DNA of 60,029 nucleotides from Methylobacterium jeotgali (GTDB lineage: Bacteria > Pseudomonadota > Alphaproteobacteria > Rhizobiales > Beijerinckiaceae): contig NZ_BPQR01000041.1 of NCBI RefSeq assembly GCF_022179345.1, positions 1-60,029 of the forward strand, written 5' to 3'. A model generated the notes under the pieces. The model made no database searches. It was given only the letters and a program-made list of their open reading frames with translations, and was not told where the DNA came from. Shown piece by piece: positions 20,559-34,272 of this stretch (the first letter of the stretch is position 1; every line of letters starts with the position of its first letter). A program made the position numbers and the translations under genes.

Positions 20559-23500
20559 TCAGCTGCCTCTCTGCGTTTCGTCCAGAATGCTGAGAACCCC
20601 GCGAGACGGGATTTCGATCCAGTCGGGACGGTTGTTGGCCTCGTAATCGACCTCGTAGAGCGCCTTGGTCAGCAGGCTGAGCCGCAGCAGCCGGTCGTGC
20701 GTGTCGGCATCCTCCACCGCGGCGCGCGTGCCGGCGACGGCCGCCTCGTAGCCCGCCAGGAAGGCTGCATCGATCATGCCGCGCCAGGCGATCGAGGCCC
20801 GGCGGGCCCGCTCCTCGGCATCGGCGAAGCGGGTCGCGATCTGCCGTGTCACGGCCTCGGCGCCGTAGGCGAAGGAGCGCAGCATGCCGGCGACGTCCCG
20901 CAGCGGCGTCGACTTCAGGCGCCGCTCCTCGGCCGGCCGCGAGGGCTCGCCCTCGAAGTCGACGATGACGAGGTCGCCCTCGGAGGCGAGCACCTGACCG
21001 AGATGGTAGTCGCCGTGGATGCGGATCTTCCACGCGCCCTTCGGCGGGCGGGCGGTGAGCTCGTCGATCAGGCGCTCGACCTCGGCGCGACGTGTATGAA
21101 GCGTCGCCGAGGCCGGCTTGCCGGCGTCGAGCCCCCGCTCGATCATCTGCGTCAGCGCCGCGAAGGCGCGGTTCGCCTGATGGCGGGCGTCGCGGGCGAG
21201 CAGGTCGAGATCGGATTCGTCCATCGCCTCGGCGGCGAAGGCGGGATCGTCCGTGGGCATGGCGAAGGCGGCATGCATCTCCGCCGTGCGGCGGCCGAGC
21301 AGCTCCGCCCAGCGCAGATGCGGCGCGAAGGCCTCCTCCGGCGCCGGCGCCTCGCTCTCGGGGGCGAGCACCACCGTGTCAAAGTCGCGCCGCAGCCCCT
21401 CCAGCATCAGCGTCCAGGCATCGCCCTGGTTGAGGACGAAGCGCTGGAGCACGGCGAGCGCCGTGCGGGTGCCGTCCGCCGCGACGTGCTCCAGGGTGCC
21501 CAGCAGCGCCGGGGTGTTGGCGAAGCGCGCCTCCTCGGTGAGGAAGCGGCCGACCTCGACCTCCGGGTGCGTGCCCGGCTGCAGCCGCCGCAGCAGCTTG
21601 AGCATCATCTTCGAGCCGATGGCGATCGAGGTGTTGCTCTGCTCGGCCTTGAGGCGTCGGACCTCGCCGGCCTCGAAGGGCAGCTCGTGGTCGAAGGCGG
21701 AGGTGGTCGAGAACACGAGCGCGCCGTTCTCGGTGGCGATCTCGCGGCCCTGCTTCATGCCTTCGACGAGACAGATCGCGAAGTCCGCGGAGCCGGCGGC
21801 GCCGTAGATCAGGCCCGTGCGTGGCCCGCGCCGGACGCGGGCGACGGCGAACTCCATGAGCGCCTCGTCCTCGCGGCCCTCGTCGACGCCGATCGGCACG
21901 AAGTAGTCCTGCTGCTCGCCGTTGGCGAGGTTGACGGCGAGCCGCGTCATCAGGAAGCGCGCGTCGCCGACGCCGTCCTCGATCGGCGCGCAGTCCGTGA
22001 CCTGCACGCTCTTGATGCGCGAGCCCTTGGCGCCGAACCAGCGGCGGCTCGTCAGGAAGGGCGGCACCACGGTGCGCTCGAAGGCGACCCGCTCGCGGCC
22101 CTTCATCAGGGTCTCGATGCCGCCCGTGAGGACGAGGGTGAACAGCTCGGGCGGCTCGGGGCTCGGCCCGACCTGACCGCTGTTCGCGGCGCTGACCCGG
22201 AACCAGTAGAAGCCGTAGGCCGGCAGCGTCAGCAGATAGGGCAGCTCGCCGATGGCCGGGAACTCGGTGCCGCCGGTCAGCTCGATCGGCACGGCGCTGC
22301 GCAGCTCCGACAGGTCGAGCTGGACGGCCTGCGGCGCCCGCGAGAGGTTCGCGACGCACAGGATGCGCTCGCCCTCGAACTCGCGGATCCAGGCGAGCAC
22401 CTTGCGGTTCGAGGGGTAGAGGAACTGCATGGTGCCGCGTCCGAGCGCGACCGAGTTGTTGCGGATCGCGATCATGCGCCGCGTCCAGTTCAGGAGGCTC
22501 GTCTGCGAGTAGGCCTGCGCCTCGACGTTGATGGCGTCGAAGCCGTAGACCGCATCCTGCACCGCCGGCAGGAACAGCCGCTGCGGGTTGGCGCGGGAGA
22601 AGCCGCCGTTGCGATCCGGGGACCACTGCATCGGCGTGCGCACGCCGTCGCGGTCGCCGAGATAGATGTTGTCACCCATGCCGATCTCGTCGCCGTAGTA
22701 GAGCACCGGCGTGCCGGGCATCGACAGGACGAGAGACTTCATCAGCTCGATCTTGCGCCGGTCGTTCTCGAGGAGCGGGGCGAGGCGGCGGCGGATGCCG
22801 AGGTTGATGCGGGCGCGCCGCTCGGCGGCGTAGAACGACCAGAGGTAGTCGCGCTCCTCGGCGGTCACCATCTCGAGCGTGAGCTCGTCGTGGTTGCGCA
22901 GGAAGATGGCCCACTGGCAGCCCTCCGGGATCTCCGGGGTCTGGCGCATGATGTCGGTGATCGGGTGCCGGTCCTCGCGCGCGATCGCCATGTACATGCG
23001 CGGCATCAACGGGAAGTGGAATGCCATGTGGCACTCGTCGCCCTCGCCGAAATACTGTGCCGTCTCCTCCGGCCACTGGTTGGCCTCCGCCAGCAGCATC
23101 CGGTCGGGATAGCTGGCGTCGAGCGCCGCGCGGATCTTCTTGATGACCGTGTGGGTCTCGGGAAGGTTCTCGCAGTTCGTGCCGTCGCGCTCGATCAGGT
23201 AGGGAATCGCGTCGAGGCGCAGGCCGTCGACGCCCATGTCGAGCCAGTAGCGCATCACCTCGATGACGGCCTCGAGGACGGCCGGGTTGTCGAAGTTCAG
23301 GTCCGGCTGGTGCGAGTAGAAGCGGTGCCAGAAATACTGCTTGGCGACCGGGTCCCAGGTCCAGTTCGAGACCTCGGTGTCGAGGAAGATGATCCGCGTG
23401 TCGGAGTAGACGTCGTCGCGATCCGACCAGACGTAGAAGTTGCGCTCGGGGCTCCCCGCCGGCGCCTCGCGGGCCGCCTGGAACCAGGGATGCTGGTCGC

Positions 23501-23825
23501 TGGTGTGATTGATCACGAGCTCGGTGATGACGCGCAGGCCGCGCTCGTGGGCAGCGTCCACGAAGGCCCGGAAATCCTCCATGGTGCCGTAGGAGGCGTT
23601 GACGTCGCGATAGTCGGCGATGTCGTAGCCGTCGTCCCGCAGGGGCGAGGGATAGAACGGCATCAGCCAGATCGCCGTGACGCCGAGGTCGCGGACGTAG
23701 TCGAGCTTCTGCGTCAGCCCCTTGAAGTCGCCGATGCCGTCATCCGTCGAGTCGAAGAAGGACTTGACGTGGATCTGGTAGATAATGGCGTCGCGGTACC
23801 ATTGCGGGTCGCTGCGATCGATCAT
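20559..23825 (-). CDS. treS: Trehalose synthase fused to maltokinase (TreS-Mak)
   Basis: This 1088-aa bifunctional protein interconverts trehalose and maltose and then phosphorylates maltose to maltose-1-phosphate, the GlgE donor. The TreS part (residues 1 to about 550) has GLRLDAIPY with D205, LLAEANQWP with E248, and RNHDE with D313. The kinase part (about 570-1088) starts near PPFLTSRRWFGAKG and has the aminoglycoside-kinase-like motifs IHGDYHLGQVL and VIVDFEGEP. I start at ATG 23825 (GAGGCAG about 9 bases upstream); the frame upstream to 23996 is Arg/Pro-rich and would overlap the glgE stop. TreS-Mak fusions are known in other bacteria. Its stop abuts glgB. Confidence 0.96.
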   Translation of the reverse strand: MIDRSDPQWYRDAIIYQIHVKSFFDSTDDGIGDFKGLTQKLDYVRDLGVTAIWLMPFYPSPLRDDGYDIADYRDVNASYGTMEDFRAFVDAAHERGLRVITELVINHTSDQHPWFQAAREAPAGSPERNFYVWSDRDDVYSDTRIIFLDTEVSNWTWDPVAKQYFWHRFYSHQPDLNFDNPAVLEAVIEVMRYWLDMGVDGLRLDAIPYLIERDGTNCENLPETHTVIKKIRAALDASYPDRMLLAEANQWPEETAQYFGEGDECHMAFHFPLMPRMYMAIAREDRHPITDIMRQTPEIPEGCQWAIFLRNHDELTLEMVTAEERDYLWSFYAAERRARINLGIRRRLAPLLENDRRKIELMKSLVLSMPGTPVLYYGDEIGMGDNIYLGDRDGVRTPMQWSPDRNGGFSRANPQRLFLPAVQDAVYGFDAINVEAQAYSQTSLLNWTRRMIAIRNNSVALGRGTMQFLYPSNRKVLAWIREFEGERILCVANLSRAPQAVQLDLSELRSAVPIELTGGTEFPAIGELPYLLTLPAYGFYWFRVSAANSGQVGPSPEPPELFTLVLTGGIETLMKGRERVAFERTVVPPFLTSRRWFGAKGSRIKSVQVTDCAPIEDGVGDARFLMTRLAVNLANGEQQDYFVPIGVDEGREDEALMEFAVARVRRGPRTGLIYGAAGSADFAICLVEGMKQGREIATENGALVFSTTSAFDHELPFEAGEVRRLKAEQSNTSIAIGSKMMLKLLRRLQPGTHPEVEVGRFLTEEARFANTPALLGTLEHVAADGTRTALAVLQRFVLNQGDAWTLMLEGLRRDFDTVVLAPESEAPAPEEAFAPHLRWAELLGRRTAEMHAAFAMPTDDPAFAAEAMDESDLDLLARDARHQANRAFAALTQMIERGLDAGKPASATLHTRRAEVERLIDELTARPPKGAWKIRIHGDYHLGQVLASEGDLVIVDFEGEPSRPAEERRLKSTPLRDVAGMLRSFAYGAEAVTRQIATRFADAEERARRASIAWRGMIDAAFLAGYEAAVAGTRAAVEDADTHDRLLRLSLLTKALYEVDYEANNRPDWIEIPSRGVLSILDETQRGS

Positions 23826-23985
23826 CGCGTCGCTGCCTCGTAAGCCGAGTCTTGCATCGGGTCTTGATGGGGAGCGCCTGCCCGGAAGGGGCGGCGCGAG
23901 CGGTCGACGCTTCGAGACCGCATCACCGTGGCGATACCGCGACGGAAGCCCTCGCTCGCCAGCGATTCTGGTCGCACGGGGCCCC

Positions 23986-27357
<3,372 letters not shown>

Positions 27358-27419
27358 GCGAACCTCGCTTCCATCTGTCTCATCGGGTCGGCGGGTACGA
27401 ATCCGCCGCGCGGACCGGC

Positions 27420-30400
27420 TCAGCCCGCGCGCCTCAGAACCGCAAAGGGCAGGCTCGCGAAGAGTTCCCCGGCATCCAGGCTCGCCCCCGTATGCTCGGC
27501 CCCTGTGACGAGGTCGTGCCAGCGCCCGGGATCGCTCAGCGTCAGCACCGTCCCGGAAAAGGCCGAGCCCGACCAGGGCTCGGTCCCGACGAGGTTCGCG
27601 ACCAGCCGCGGCACCGCCACGAGCAGGTCGTTCGCCCCCGAGGTCTCACCGACCCGGCGGAAGGCGACGAGGTTCTGCGCGCGGGTTCCCGTCGCGATCA
27701 CTGGCTCGTAGCCGGCATCGGCGTAGAAGCGGGGATCGGCGGCGCGGTCGGCGAGCAGGCGGCTCAGCACGGCCTGCTTCACCCGCCCGTCCCGCCAGCT
27801 CGCCAGCAGATCGGCCGCCGGCACCTCGATGGTCAGCGCTTCGGCCCGGGCGCCGTAATCCACCGGGCGGCGGTTATCGGGATCGACGAAGGAGAAATCC
27901 CAGAACTCGGTGCCCTGGTAGGTGTCGGGCACGCCGGGCAGCGTTGCCTTGAGGACGGTGCGGCCGAGGCCCGCGATCATGCCGAGGCAGGCGAGCCGCC
28001 GGGCGAGCGGCCGCAGTCGCGCGAGGAAGGCGGAGCCCGGTGCGATGATCGCCGCGAAGAGGTTGCGGACGGCACCCTCGTAGGCCTCGTCGATGTTCAC
28101 CCAGTTGGAGTGGCGCTTGCCCTCGCGAAGGGCCTTCTCCGAGTAGGCGATCAGCCGATCGCGAAAACTCTCGACCTCGGCCGGCACGTCCTCGTCGATC
28201 AGCTCCAGCGGCCAGGCACCGAGGATCGCCTGGAGGAACATCCACTGGTCGTTGGCGTCCGGGGCGGGCTCGCCCTCGACGCGGGTGAGATGCGGGCCCG
28301 CCGTCTCGCGCCAGGCGTCCCAGGCTCTCGCCCACTCCTCCGGCATCTCGGAGAGGGCGAGCTGGCGGGTGCGGGCATCCTCGCCGCGCTTGGTGTCGTG
28401 GGTCGCCGTCGCGATCATCGCGTTCGGCCAGTCGCGGGCACGGGCCGCCTGAAGCGCGTGGAAGTGCTCCACGGTGATCCCGTACTCGCCGGGATCACCG
28501 CCGACCTCGTTGAGGCCCAGCAGCAGCACGTAGCGGTAGAAGAGCGTGTCCTCCAGGCTCTTGGCCATCACCGGCCCAGTAAGCTGCTGGAAGCGGCGGC
28601 GGAACCGCAGCACGAGTCGCGGGTCGGGCCGGGCCGGACCATCCGTATCGACCTCGCCGAGCAGTGCCGCTGCGGCGAAGTCGTGGACGCTGCGGTCGGG
28701 CAGCGCGCTCCAGCGCTTCGCCTTGGCGACGGCGCCCTCGATGAGGCGCACGTCCTCGGGCTCGACGTCGCTCTCGTCGAGGTCCGAGGGCAGATAGCTC
28801 CGGTAGGTCGGGAAGCGGGCGATGATCTCGATGAGCGCCCGGCGGATGGCGTTGACGGAGAAGTCGCGGGTGCGCCGGTCGGCGTCGGCGATCTGCTTGA
28901 GGTCGTTGGTGAGGACCTCGAGCTCGCTGGCGAAGCTGATCTCGAGGATCTCTGCCTTCGCTGCGCGGAGCTGGAAGCCGTACTCCTCGTCGGCGTCCGT
29001 CGCCCAGCCGTAGAGGCGCTCGATGCGAGCCTGCTTGCCCCGGTCGACGAGGATGCCGTCGAGCTGGTTGAGCACGTCGTAGCCCGTCGTGCCCGCCACC
29101 GGCCAGGGCCGGAGCCGCTCGCCGGGTTCGAGGATCTTCTCGACCACGACGTAGAAGCCCGGCCCGACGGCCGCCTGAAGCGCGCGGGCGTAGCCCTGCG
29201 GGTCGGCAAGGCCATCGATGTGGTCGATGCGCAACCCGTCGATGCGGCCCTCGCGGACGTGCCGGAACACGGTCTCGTGGGCGCGGTGGAAGATGTCGGA
29301 CTTCTCGACCCGCAGGCCGGCGAGGCTGTTCACGTCGAAGAAGCGCCGGTAGTTGATGTCGCTCGCCGCGACCCGCCAGTGGGCGAGCCGGTAGGCCTGG
29401 CTTTCCAGAAGCCGGTGCAGGGGCCCGAAGCTCTCGGGATGGCCCTTGCGGCCGTTGAGGAGACGCAGGGTGCGGGCCATCGCCTCGCGGATCGCGGGCG
29501 AGGCGCCGTAGAGGTCGGCGAGGCGCTGCTTCAGGCCCTCGGCCTCCGCCGGGAATGTCTGCCTGCGCTCCGCGTTCGTCTCCTCGCCCATGGCGCGAAG
29601 CCGCTCGGCGACGCCGAGCAGACCGCCCGCCGCGTCCTCGTCCACCTCGACCATGGCGGCGAGCACCCGGTCGAGCACCGTCGGATAGTCGAGGGGACGG
29701 ATCGGGAACTGATGATCGTAGTGCCAGACGCTGAAGGCGCCTGACGCGGCATCGAACTTCAGCTCCAGGTCGCCCTTCTCCAGCGCCTCGCCGTAGCGGT
29801 CGCCGAGGAAGGGGATGACGAGGTTGCGATTGGCGCCGAGCCGCTCCCAGTCGATGTCGAAGGCGTGGGCGAAGGGCGAGAGCGGCCCCCATTCCAGCAC
29901 CGAGAGCCACCAGGGGTTGTCGGACCCGCCGACGCCCATGTGGTTCGGCACGATGTCGAGAAGGAGCTTGAGGCCGTTCTCCTTCAGCGCCTCGCTCAGC
30001 GCGATGAAACCCTCCTCACCGCCGAGCTCGGGGTTGATCGCCGAGTGGTCGACGATGTCGTAGCCGTGCGTCGAGCCCGGCCGCGCCTTCTGGAGCGGCG
30101 AGGCGTAGACGTGGCTGATGCCGAGCCGCGCGAGGTAGGGCGCGATGCGGGCCGCGTCCGCGAAGGTGAAGTCCTTGTGGAACTGGAGCCGGTACGTCGC
30201 CCGCGGCGGCGGCACCGCGAGCCGCGCCGCGCCGGAGCGCGGCCCGCGCTCCTCGGCAGCCAGCGCCGCGGCGAGCTTGGCCAGCGGCCCGCCGGGGGCG
30301 GCGATGGAGTCGAGCGTCCGGTCGAGCTTGCGGCGCCAGTTCGGGTAGCCCTCCGTGGAGCCCGGCACATTCGCCTGGCTCAGCTCGGAGACGACGTCCT

Positions 30401-32312
30401 CGTACTGCACGGCGGTGAGCATCGAGGGGGCGCGGGCGAGATAGCGGGTTGCCGCCTCGAAGGGCGCGGCCTCCGGCGGGTCGTAGCCAGGCAGGAGCTG
30501 CTGCGAAGCCAGCGCCTCGGTGAGGCGGGCGCGCTCGGTCACGCGCTCGCGGCGCTCGGCCTCGGCGCGGTCGGCGTCATAGAGGCCGAGCGACTGGCGG
30601 GTGTCGGTGTCGACGCCGCGCCACCAGCCGACGAAGGTCGGCAGGTCGTGGGTGGTGATGGCGGTGAGCGCGTCGCGCGGGTAATCCTCCGGCGCCTTGA
30701 AGCGGCCATCTCCCAACCGCTCGAAGGCGAGGATGCGGTAGCTGAGGATCCCCGCCGCCATCAGCGCGTCGGAGAAGCCCTGCGGCGCCGTGCCGAGGTC
30801 CTCGGCGATGACGAGGCACTGGTGGCGGTGGCTCTCCAGGCGCAGCACCGCCAGCATCGCCTCGAAGGGCATCGCGACGTAGGCGCCGTCATGGGCCGTC
30901 CCGTCCGTGGGAATCAGGAACAACCGGGCGAGCTGGAAGGCGTGATCGATACGGATCGCGCCGGCGTGGCGCATGTTCGCCTGCACCAGGGCGCGGAAGG
31001 CGGCGAGCCCGTCCCGTTCCATCGCCAGGGGGTCGAAGGCCGGAAGGCCCCAGTCCTGCCCCTTCGGCGCGAGGAGGTCCGGCGGCGCGCCGATCGAGAC
31101 ATGTCCGGCAAAGCGCTCGGGATGCGACCAGACCTCCGAGCCGCCCCGGTCCGCCCCGACCGCGAGATCGCGGTAGAGGCCGAGCCGCATGCCGGAATCG
31201 AGGGCCGCCTCGGCAGCCTGCGCGAGCTGCCGGTCCGCCAGGAACTGGAGGAAGGCGTGGTAGGCGACCTCCTCGGCGTGCTCTTCCGCGAAGGCGCTGA
31301 CGGCCTGCGTGCCCGCCCGGCGGTACTCCTCCGGCCAGTCGCCGAGCCAGTGGGCGCCCTCGGCCTTGAAGTGCGCCGACAAGGCCTCGAAGGTCGCGTG
31401 GGACCGGAGGTCCTCACCGCCGGCCTCGCGGAAGGCGTCGAACGCCGCATCCGCGCCGGAGCGCGCATCCGAATCCTCCCAGTACGCCCGCAGAACAGGC
31501 GAGAGCACTTCCCAGATACCTGCGTGGTCGACGAGGGCCGCGTCGCGCAGCGCGTCGACGCGCGTCCTGGCCTTCGCGAGCATCGCCTCCGCCCGTGAGC
31601 CCGCGAAGCCCGGCAGCGCGCCCGGCTCGATGAACAGCGTCTCGAGGAAGAGGCGCGAGGAGGGCGAGTAGGGCGAGATCTTGGTACGGTCGCTCTCGAA
31701 GAGCGCATGGACCGGGCTGAGACCGAGGAAGGAGGCGCCGCGCAGCCCCGCGTCGCGGGCGGCGCGTCCGGCGTCCGTGTAGCTGCCGATGCCGAGATTG
31801 TGCGGCGAGCGCAGGCCGTAGAGCTGCGCCGCGAGGCCCCAGTCGTTCGAGCCTTCCTCCGCGTAGGCGCGGGGCCGCCAGCAGCGCTGCGGCGCGGCGA
31901 CGATCCAGCCGGACGCGCTGCGCTCGCCGACCGTCACGGTGATGCGGTGATAGCCGGGCGTCAGCGGCGGCAGTTCCAGGATGCCCTCGGCCGAGACGGC
32001 CTCGCGGCCCTCGCGGACGCCCTCGCGCTCGTCCTCGATGCGCCAAGCGGCGGTGCCGCCCTCGGCCCGGACGGGCACCTCGGAGGCGCGCCGCGCCTCG
32101 ACGGCGATCAAGGGCGGGATCAACCCCTGCCGAAGGGCCTGGACCTCGGCGAGGCTCGCCGCGATCTCCTCCTCCGAGCCGACCGCGAAGCCGAGGGCGC
32201 GGAGCATGCCCTTTCGGGTCTCCAGCGAGGTCTCGACGCCCTGGCCGAAGGCGTCCGTGTAGCCGGAGGCGACGCCGACGAGATCGGCGAGCCTTTGGAG
32301 GGCGCCGCTCAT
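27420..32312 (-). CDS. treY: 4-alpha-glucanotransferase fused to malto-oligosyltrehalose synthase (MalQ-TreY)
   Basis: This 1630-aa protein joins two GH families. Residues 1 to about 695 are a GH77 amylomaltase (MalQ) with D456 in IRIDHAFQL, E504 in VIAEDLGT and D556 in TTHDLPT. Residues about 700-1630 are TreY (GH13_26), beginning PRATYRLQFHKDFTF and containing LLLDIVPNHMG, GLRIDHIDGLADPQGY, the VVVEKILEPGE acid/base block and ATATHDTKRGEDAR. TreY turns the reducing end of malto-oligosaccharides into a trehalosyl unit; MalQ lengthens short oligosaccharides, so the fusion could regenerate TreY substrate. ATG 32312 overlaps the treZ stop as ATGA; an upstream in-frame Arg-rich extension is ignored. 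Confidence 0.95.
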   Translation of the reverse strand: MSGALQRLADLVGVASGYTDAFGQGVETSLETRKGMLRALGFAVGSEEEIAASLAEVQALRQGLIPPLIAVEARRASEVPVRAEGGTAAWRIEDEREGVREGREAVSAEGILELPPLTPGYHRITVTVGERSASGWIVAAPQRCWRPRAYAEEGSNDWGLAAQLYGLRSPHNLGIGSYTDAGRAARDAGLRGASFLGLSPVHALFESDRTKISPYSPSSRLFLETLFIEPGALPGFAGSRAEAMLAKARTRVDALRDAALVDHAGIWEVLSPVLRAYWEDSDARSGADAAFDAFREAGGEDLRSHATFEALSAHFKAEGAHWLGDWPEEYRRAGTQAVSAFAEEHAEEVAYHAFLQFLADRQLAQAAEAALDSGMRLGLYRDLAVGADRGGSEVWSHPERFAGHVSIGAPPDLLAPKGQDWGLPAFDPLAMERDGLAAFRALVQANMRHAGAIRIDHAFQLARLFLIPTDGTAHDGAYVAMPFEAMLAVLRLESHRHQCLVIAEDLGTAPQGFSDALMAAGILSYRILAFERLGDGRFKAPEDYPRDALTAITTHDLPTFVGWWRGVDTDTRQSLGLYDADRAEAERRERVTERARLTEALASQQLLPGYDPPEAAPFEAATRYLARAPSMLTAVQYEDVVSELSQANVPGSTEGYPNWRRKLDRTLDSIAAPGGPLAKLAAALAAEERGPRSGAARLAVPPPRATYRLQFHKDFTFADAARIAPYLARLGISHVYASPLQKARPGSTHGYDIVDHSAINPELGGEEGFIALSEALKENGLKLLLDIVPNHMGVGGSDNPWWLSVLEWGPLSPFAHAFDIDWERLGANRNLVIPFLGDRYGEALEKGDLELKFDAASGAFSVWHYDHQFPIRPLDYPTVLDRVLAAMVEVDEDAAGGLLGVAERLRAMGEETNAERRQTFPAEAEGLKQRLADLYGASPAIREAMARTLRLLNGRKGHPESFGPLHRLLESQAYRLAHWRVAASDINYRRFFDVNSLAGLRVEKSDIFHRAHETVFRHVREGRIDGLRIDHIDGLADPQGYARALQAAVGPGFYVVVEKILEPGERLRPWPVAGTTGYDVLNQLDGILVDRGKQARIERLYGWATDADEEYGFQLRAAKAEILEISFASELEVLTNDLKQIADADRRTRDFSVNAIRRALIEIIARFPTYRSYLPSDLDESDVEPEDVRLIEGAVAKAKRWSALPDRSVHDFAAAALLGEVDTDGPARPDPRLVLRFRRRFQQLTGPVMAKSLEDTLFYRYVLLLGLNEVGGDPGEYGITVEHFHALQAARARDWPNAMIATATHDTKRGEDARTRQLALSEMPEEWARAWDAWRETAGPHLTRVEGEPAPDANDQWMFLQAILGAWPLELIDEDVPAEVESFRDRLIAYSEKALREGKRHSNWVNIDEAYEGAVRNLFAAIIAPGSAFLARLRPLARRLACLGMIAGLGRTVLKATLPGVPDTYQGTEFWDFSFVDPDNRRPVDYGARAEALTIEVPAADLLASWRDGRVKQAVLSRLLADRAADPRFYADAGYEPVIATGTRAQNLVAFRRVGETSGANDLLVAVPRLVANLVGTEPWSGSAFSGTVLTLSDPGRWHDLVTGAEHTGASLDAGELFASLPFAVLRRAG

Positions 32313-34129
32313 CGGGCCGCTCCCGTCAGGAAGACTCCGGTCCAGGACGGCAGGCGCGTCCCGCCGGGATCGGGGGCGTTCGTCCACAGCACGCTGTCGC
32401 CGCCGGTGTCGACGGCATGCTCCTCGGTGCCAAAGTTGGCGACGAAGCGCAGGGTGCCGTCCGCGAAGCGCCAGGTGCAGTCCACGACGTCGGGCTTCGG
32501 CAGGCTCGCCGAGGCGCCGCGATAGCCGGACTTGAGGAGCGGCACCACGGTGTCGCGGCGCAGGCCGAGCAGATGCGTCGTATCCGCCAGGACCTCCCGA
32601 TGCGGCGAGCGCTCGCGCTCGGCCCAGTCGAGCTTCGAGGCGGCGAAGGTCGCCTCCTCCGTGGGATCGGGGATCACCGAGGTGTCGTCGGCAAAGGCCG
32701 CGAAGCTCTTGAACTCGCGGCGGCGCCCCTCGCGCACCGCGCGATTGAGGTCCTCGTCCGGCGCGAAATCCACGAAGAACAGGAACGGCGCCGAGGCCGA
32801 CCACTCCTCGCCCATCCAGAGCATCGGGATCTGCGGCGCGAGCAGCAGGCCGGCTCGGGCGAGCGCGAGCTTGGCGGGATCGGCGAGCTGGCTCAGCCGC
32901 TCGCCGAGCGCACGGTTCCCGACCTGATCGTGGTTCTGGAGGAAGGTGACGAAGGCGGTCGGCGGCAGGTGCCCGGAGGGCTCGCCGCGGGGGTGGTTGT
33001 CCAGCGTCGGGAAGGGCTCGCCCTGGTAGGCGAAGCCCTCGGACAGGCAGCGCGCGAGATGCTCGACGGGGCGGTCGGCGAAGCTCGCGTAGTAGCCGGC
33101 GCTCTCCCCGGTCAGCAGCACGTGCCAGCAATGATGCAGGTCGTCGGCCCACTGCGCGTCGTGATGGCGGGCGGCGCCCTGATCGTCCCGCTCGAGCCAG
33201 CTCGCCTGGTTCGCCTCGTTCTCCAGCATGAGGTGGATGTGGCGATCGGGGTGCCGCGCGCGGATCGTCTCGGCCAGCTCGCCGAGGAAGTGCCGTTCGG
33301 AATCGTCGAGGATGGCGTGGACGGCGTCGAAGCGCAGGCCGTCGATGTGGAACTCGTCGAGCCAGGAGAGGGCGTTGCCGATCAGGAAGCGGCGCACCTC
33401 TTGCCCACCCTCGCTTCCGTCGAAGTTGATGCCGGCGCCCCAGGGCGTCTGGTGGCGCTCGGTGAAGAAGCTTTTCGCGTAGGCGTGGAGGAAGTTCCCA
33501 GTCGGCCCGAAGTGGTTGTACACCACGTCGAGATAGACCATCATCCCGAGCCCGTGGGCGGCGTCGACGAGGCGGCGCAGATCGTCCGGGCGGCCGTAGG
33601 CGCTGTCCGGCGCGTAGGGCAGCACGCCGTCGTAGCCCCAGTTGCGCGTCCCCTTGAAGTCGGCGAGCGGCAGCAACTCGATCGCGGTGACGCCGAGATC
33701 ACGCAGCGCCGGCAGCCGTTCCTGGAGAGCGGCATAGGTGCCCTCCGGCGTCGCCGTCCCGACATGGACCTCGTAGATCACTGCCTCCTCGAAGGGCCGG
33801 CCCATCCAGCCAGAATCCTTCCAGGCATAGGCGTTCGGATCGATCACCTCGCTGCGCCCGAAGGCATCGTCCGGCTGGAAGCGGGAGGCCGGGTCGGGCA
33901 CCTCCAACTCGCCGTCGATGAGGTAGGCGTATCGGGTTCCCGCCTTCACCTCGGGCAGCGTCAACCGCCGCCAGCCGCCGCCCTGGTCCGGCATATCGTA
34001 CGTGTCGTCACCGACGAGGAGCGTGACGCTCTTCGCCGTCGGCGCCCAGAGCGCGAAGTCGGCGCCGCCGGCAGTGAGCGTCGTGCCGAAGCCTGTCGCC
34101 GCGGCAGTCTCATGGGTGCGCTGAGTCAA
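32309..34129 (-). CDS. treZ: Malto-oligosyltrehalose trehalohydrolase
   Basis: TreZ (GH13_10) cleaves the terminal trehalose released by TreY chemistry. The 606-aa product has a CBM48-like N-terminal domain (about 12-95), VIYEVHVGTATPEGTY, NWGYDGVLPYAP, VVYNHFGPTG, D268 in GLRFDAVHAI, E303 in MLENEAN and QNHDQVGNRA. The start is TTG 34129, supported by GAGGAG about 9 bases upstream; no ATG or GTG is in frame at the right place. The stop overlaps the malQ-treY start, so both halves of the TreYZ pathway are translationally coupled. Confidence 0.96.
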   Translation of the reverse strand: MTQRTHETAAATGFGTTLTAGGADFALWAPTAKSVTLLVGDDTYDMPDQGGGWRRLTLPEVKAGTRYAYLIDGELEVPDPASRFQPDDAFGRSEVIDPNAYAWKDSGWMGRPFEEAVIYEVHVGTATPEGTYAALQERLPALRDLGVTAIELLPLADFKGTRNWGYDGVLPYAPDSAYGRPDDLRRLVDAAHGLGMMVYLDVVYNHFGPTGNFLHAYAKSFFTERHQTPWGAGINFDGSEGGQEVRRFLIGNALSWLDEFHIDGLRFDAVHAILDDSERHFLGELAETIRARHPDRHIHLMLENEANQASWLERDDQGAARHHDAQWADDLHHCWHVLLTGESAGYYASFADRPVEHLARCLSEGFAYQGEPFPTLDNHPRGEPSGHLPPTAFVTFLQNHDQVGNRALGERLSQLADPAKLALARAGLLLAPQIPMLWMGEEWSASAPFLFFVDFAPDEDLNRAVREGRRREFKSFAAFADDTSVIPDPTEEATFAASKLDWAERERSPHREVLADTTHLLGLRRDTVVPLLKSGYRGASASLPKPDVVDCTWRFADGTLRFVANFGTEEHAVDTGGDSVLWTNAPDPGGTRLPSWTGVFLTGAAR

Positions 34130-34272
34130 GCCAGCGTTCTCCTCGTCGGCGCTTTGAGACGATCGTGGCCCGCCCGGAACTTGGCCGTCGGGTCCGTTGC
34201 CTGGGCAAGTCCGCTTGCCGCATCCGGTTCCAGCTCGGACTTAAGGCGGTCCGGACATCCGGCAACCGGCTC

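Noticed and set aside
20697..23843. Plus-strand open frame of about 1050 codons opposite treS-maltokinase.
   Set aside because: Antisense shadow with repetitive Arg/Val/Asp/His composition; the minus-strand gene has full catalytic motifs.
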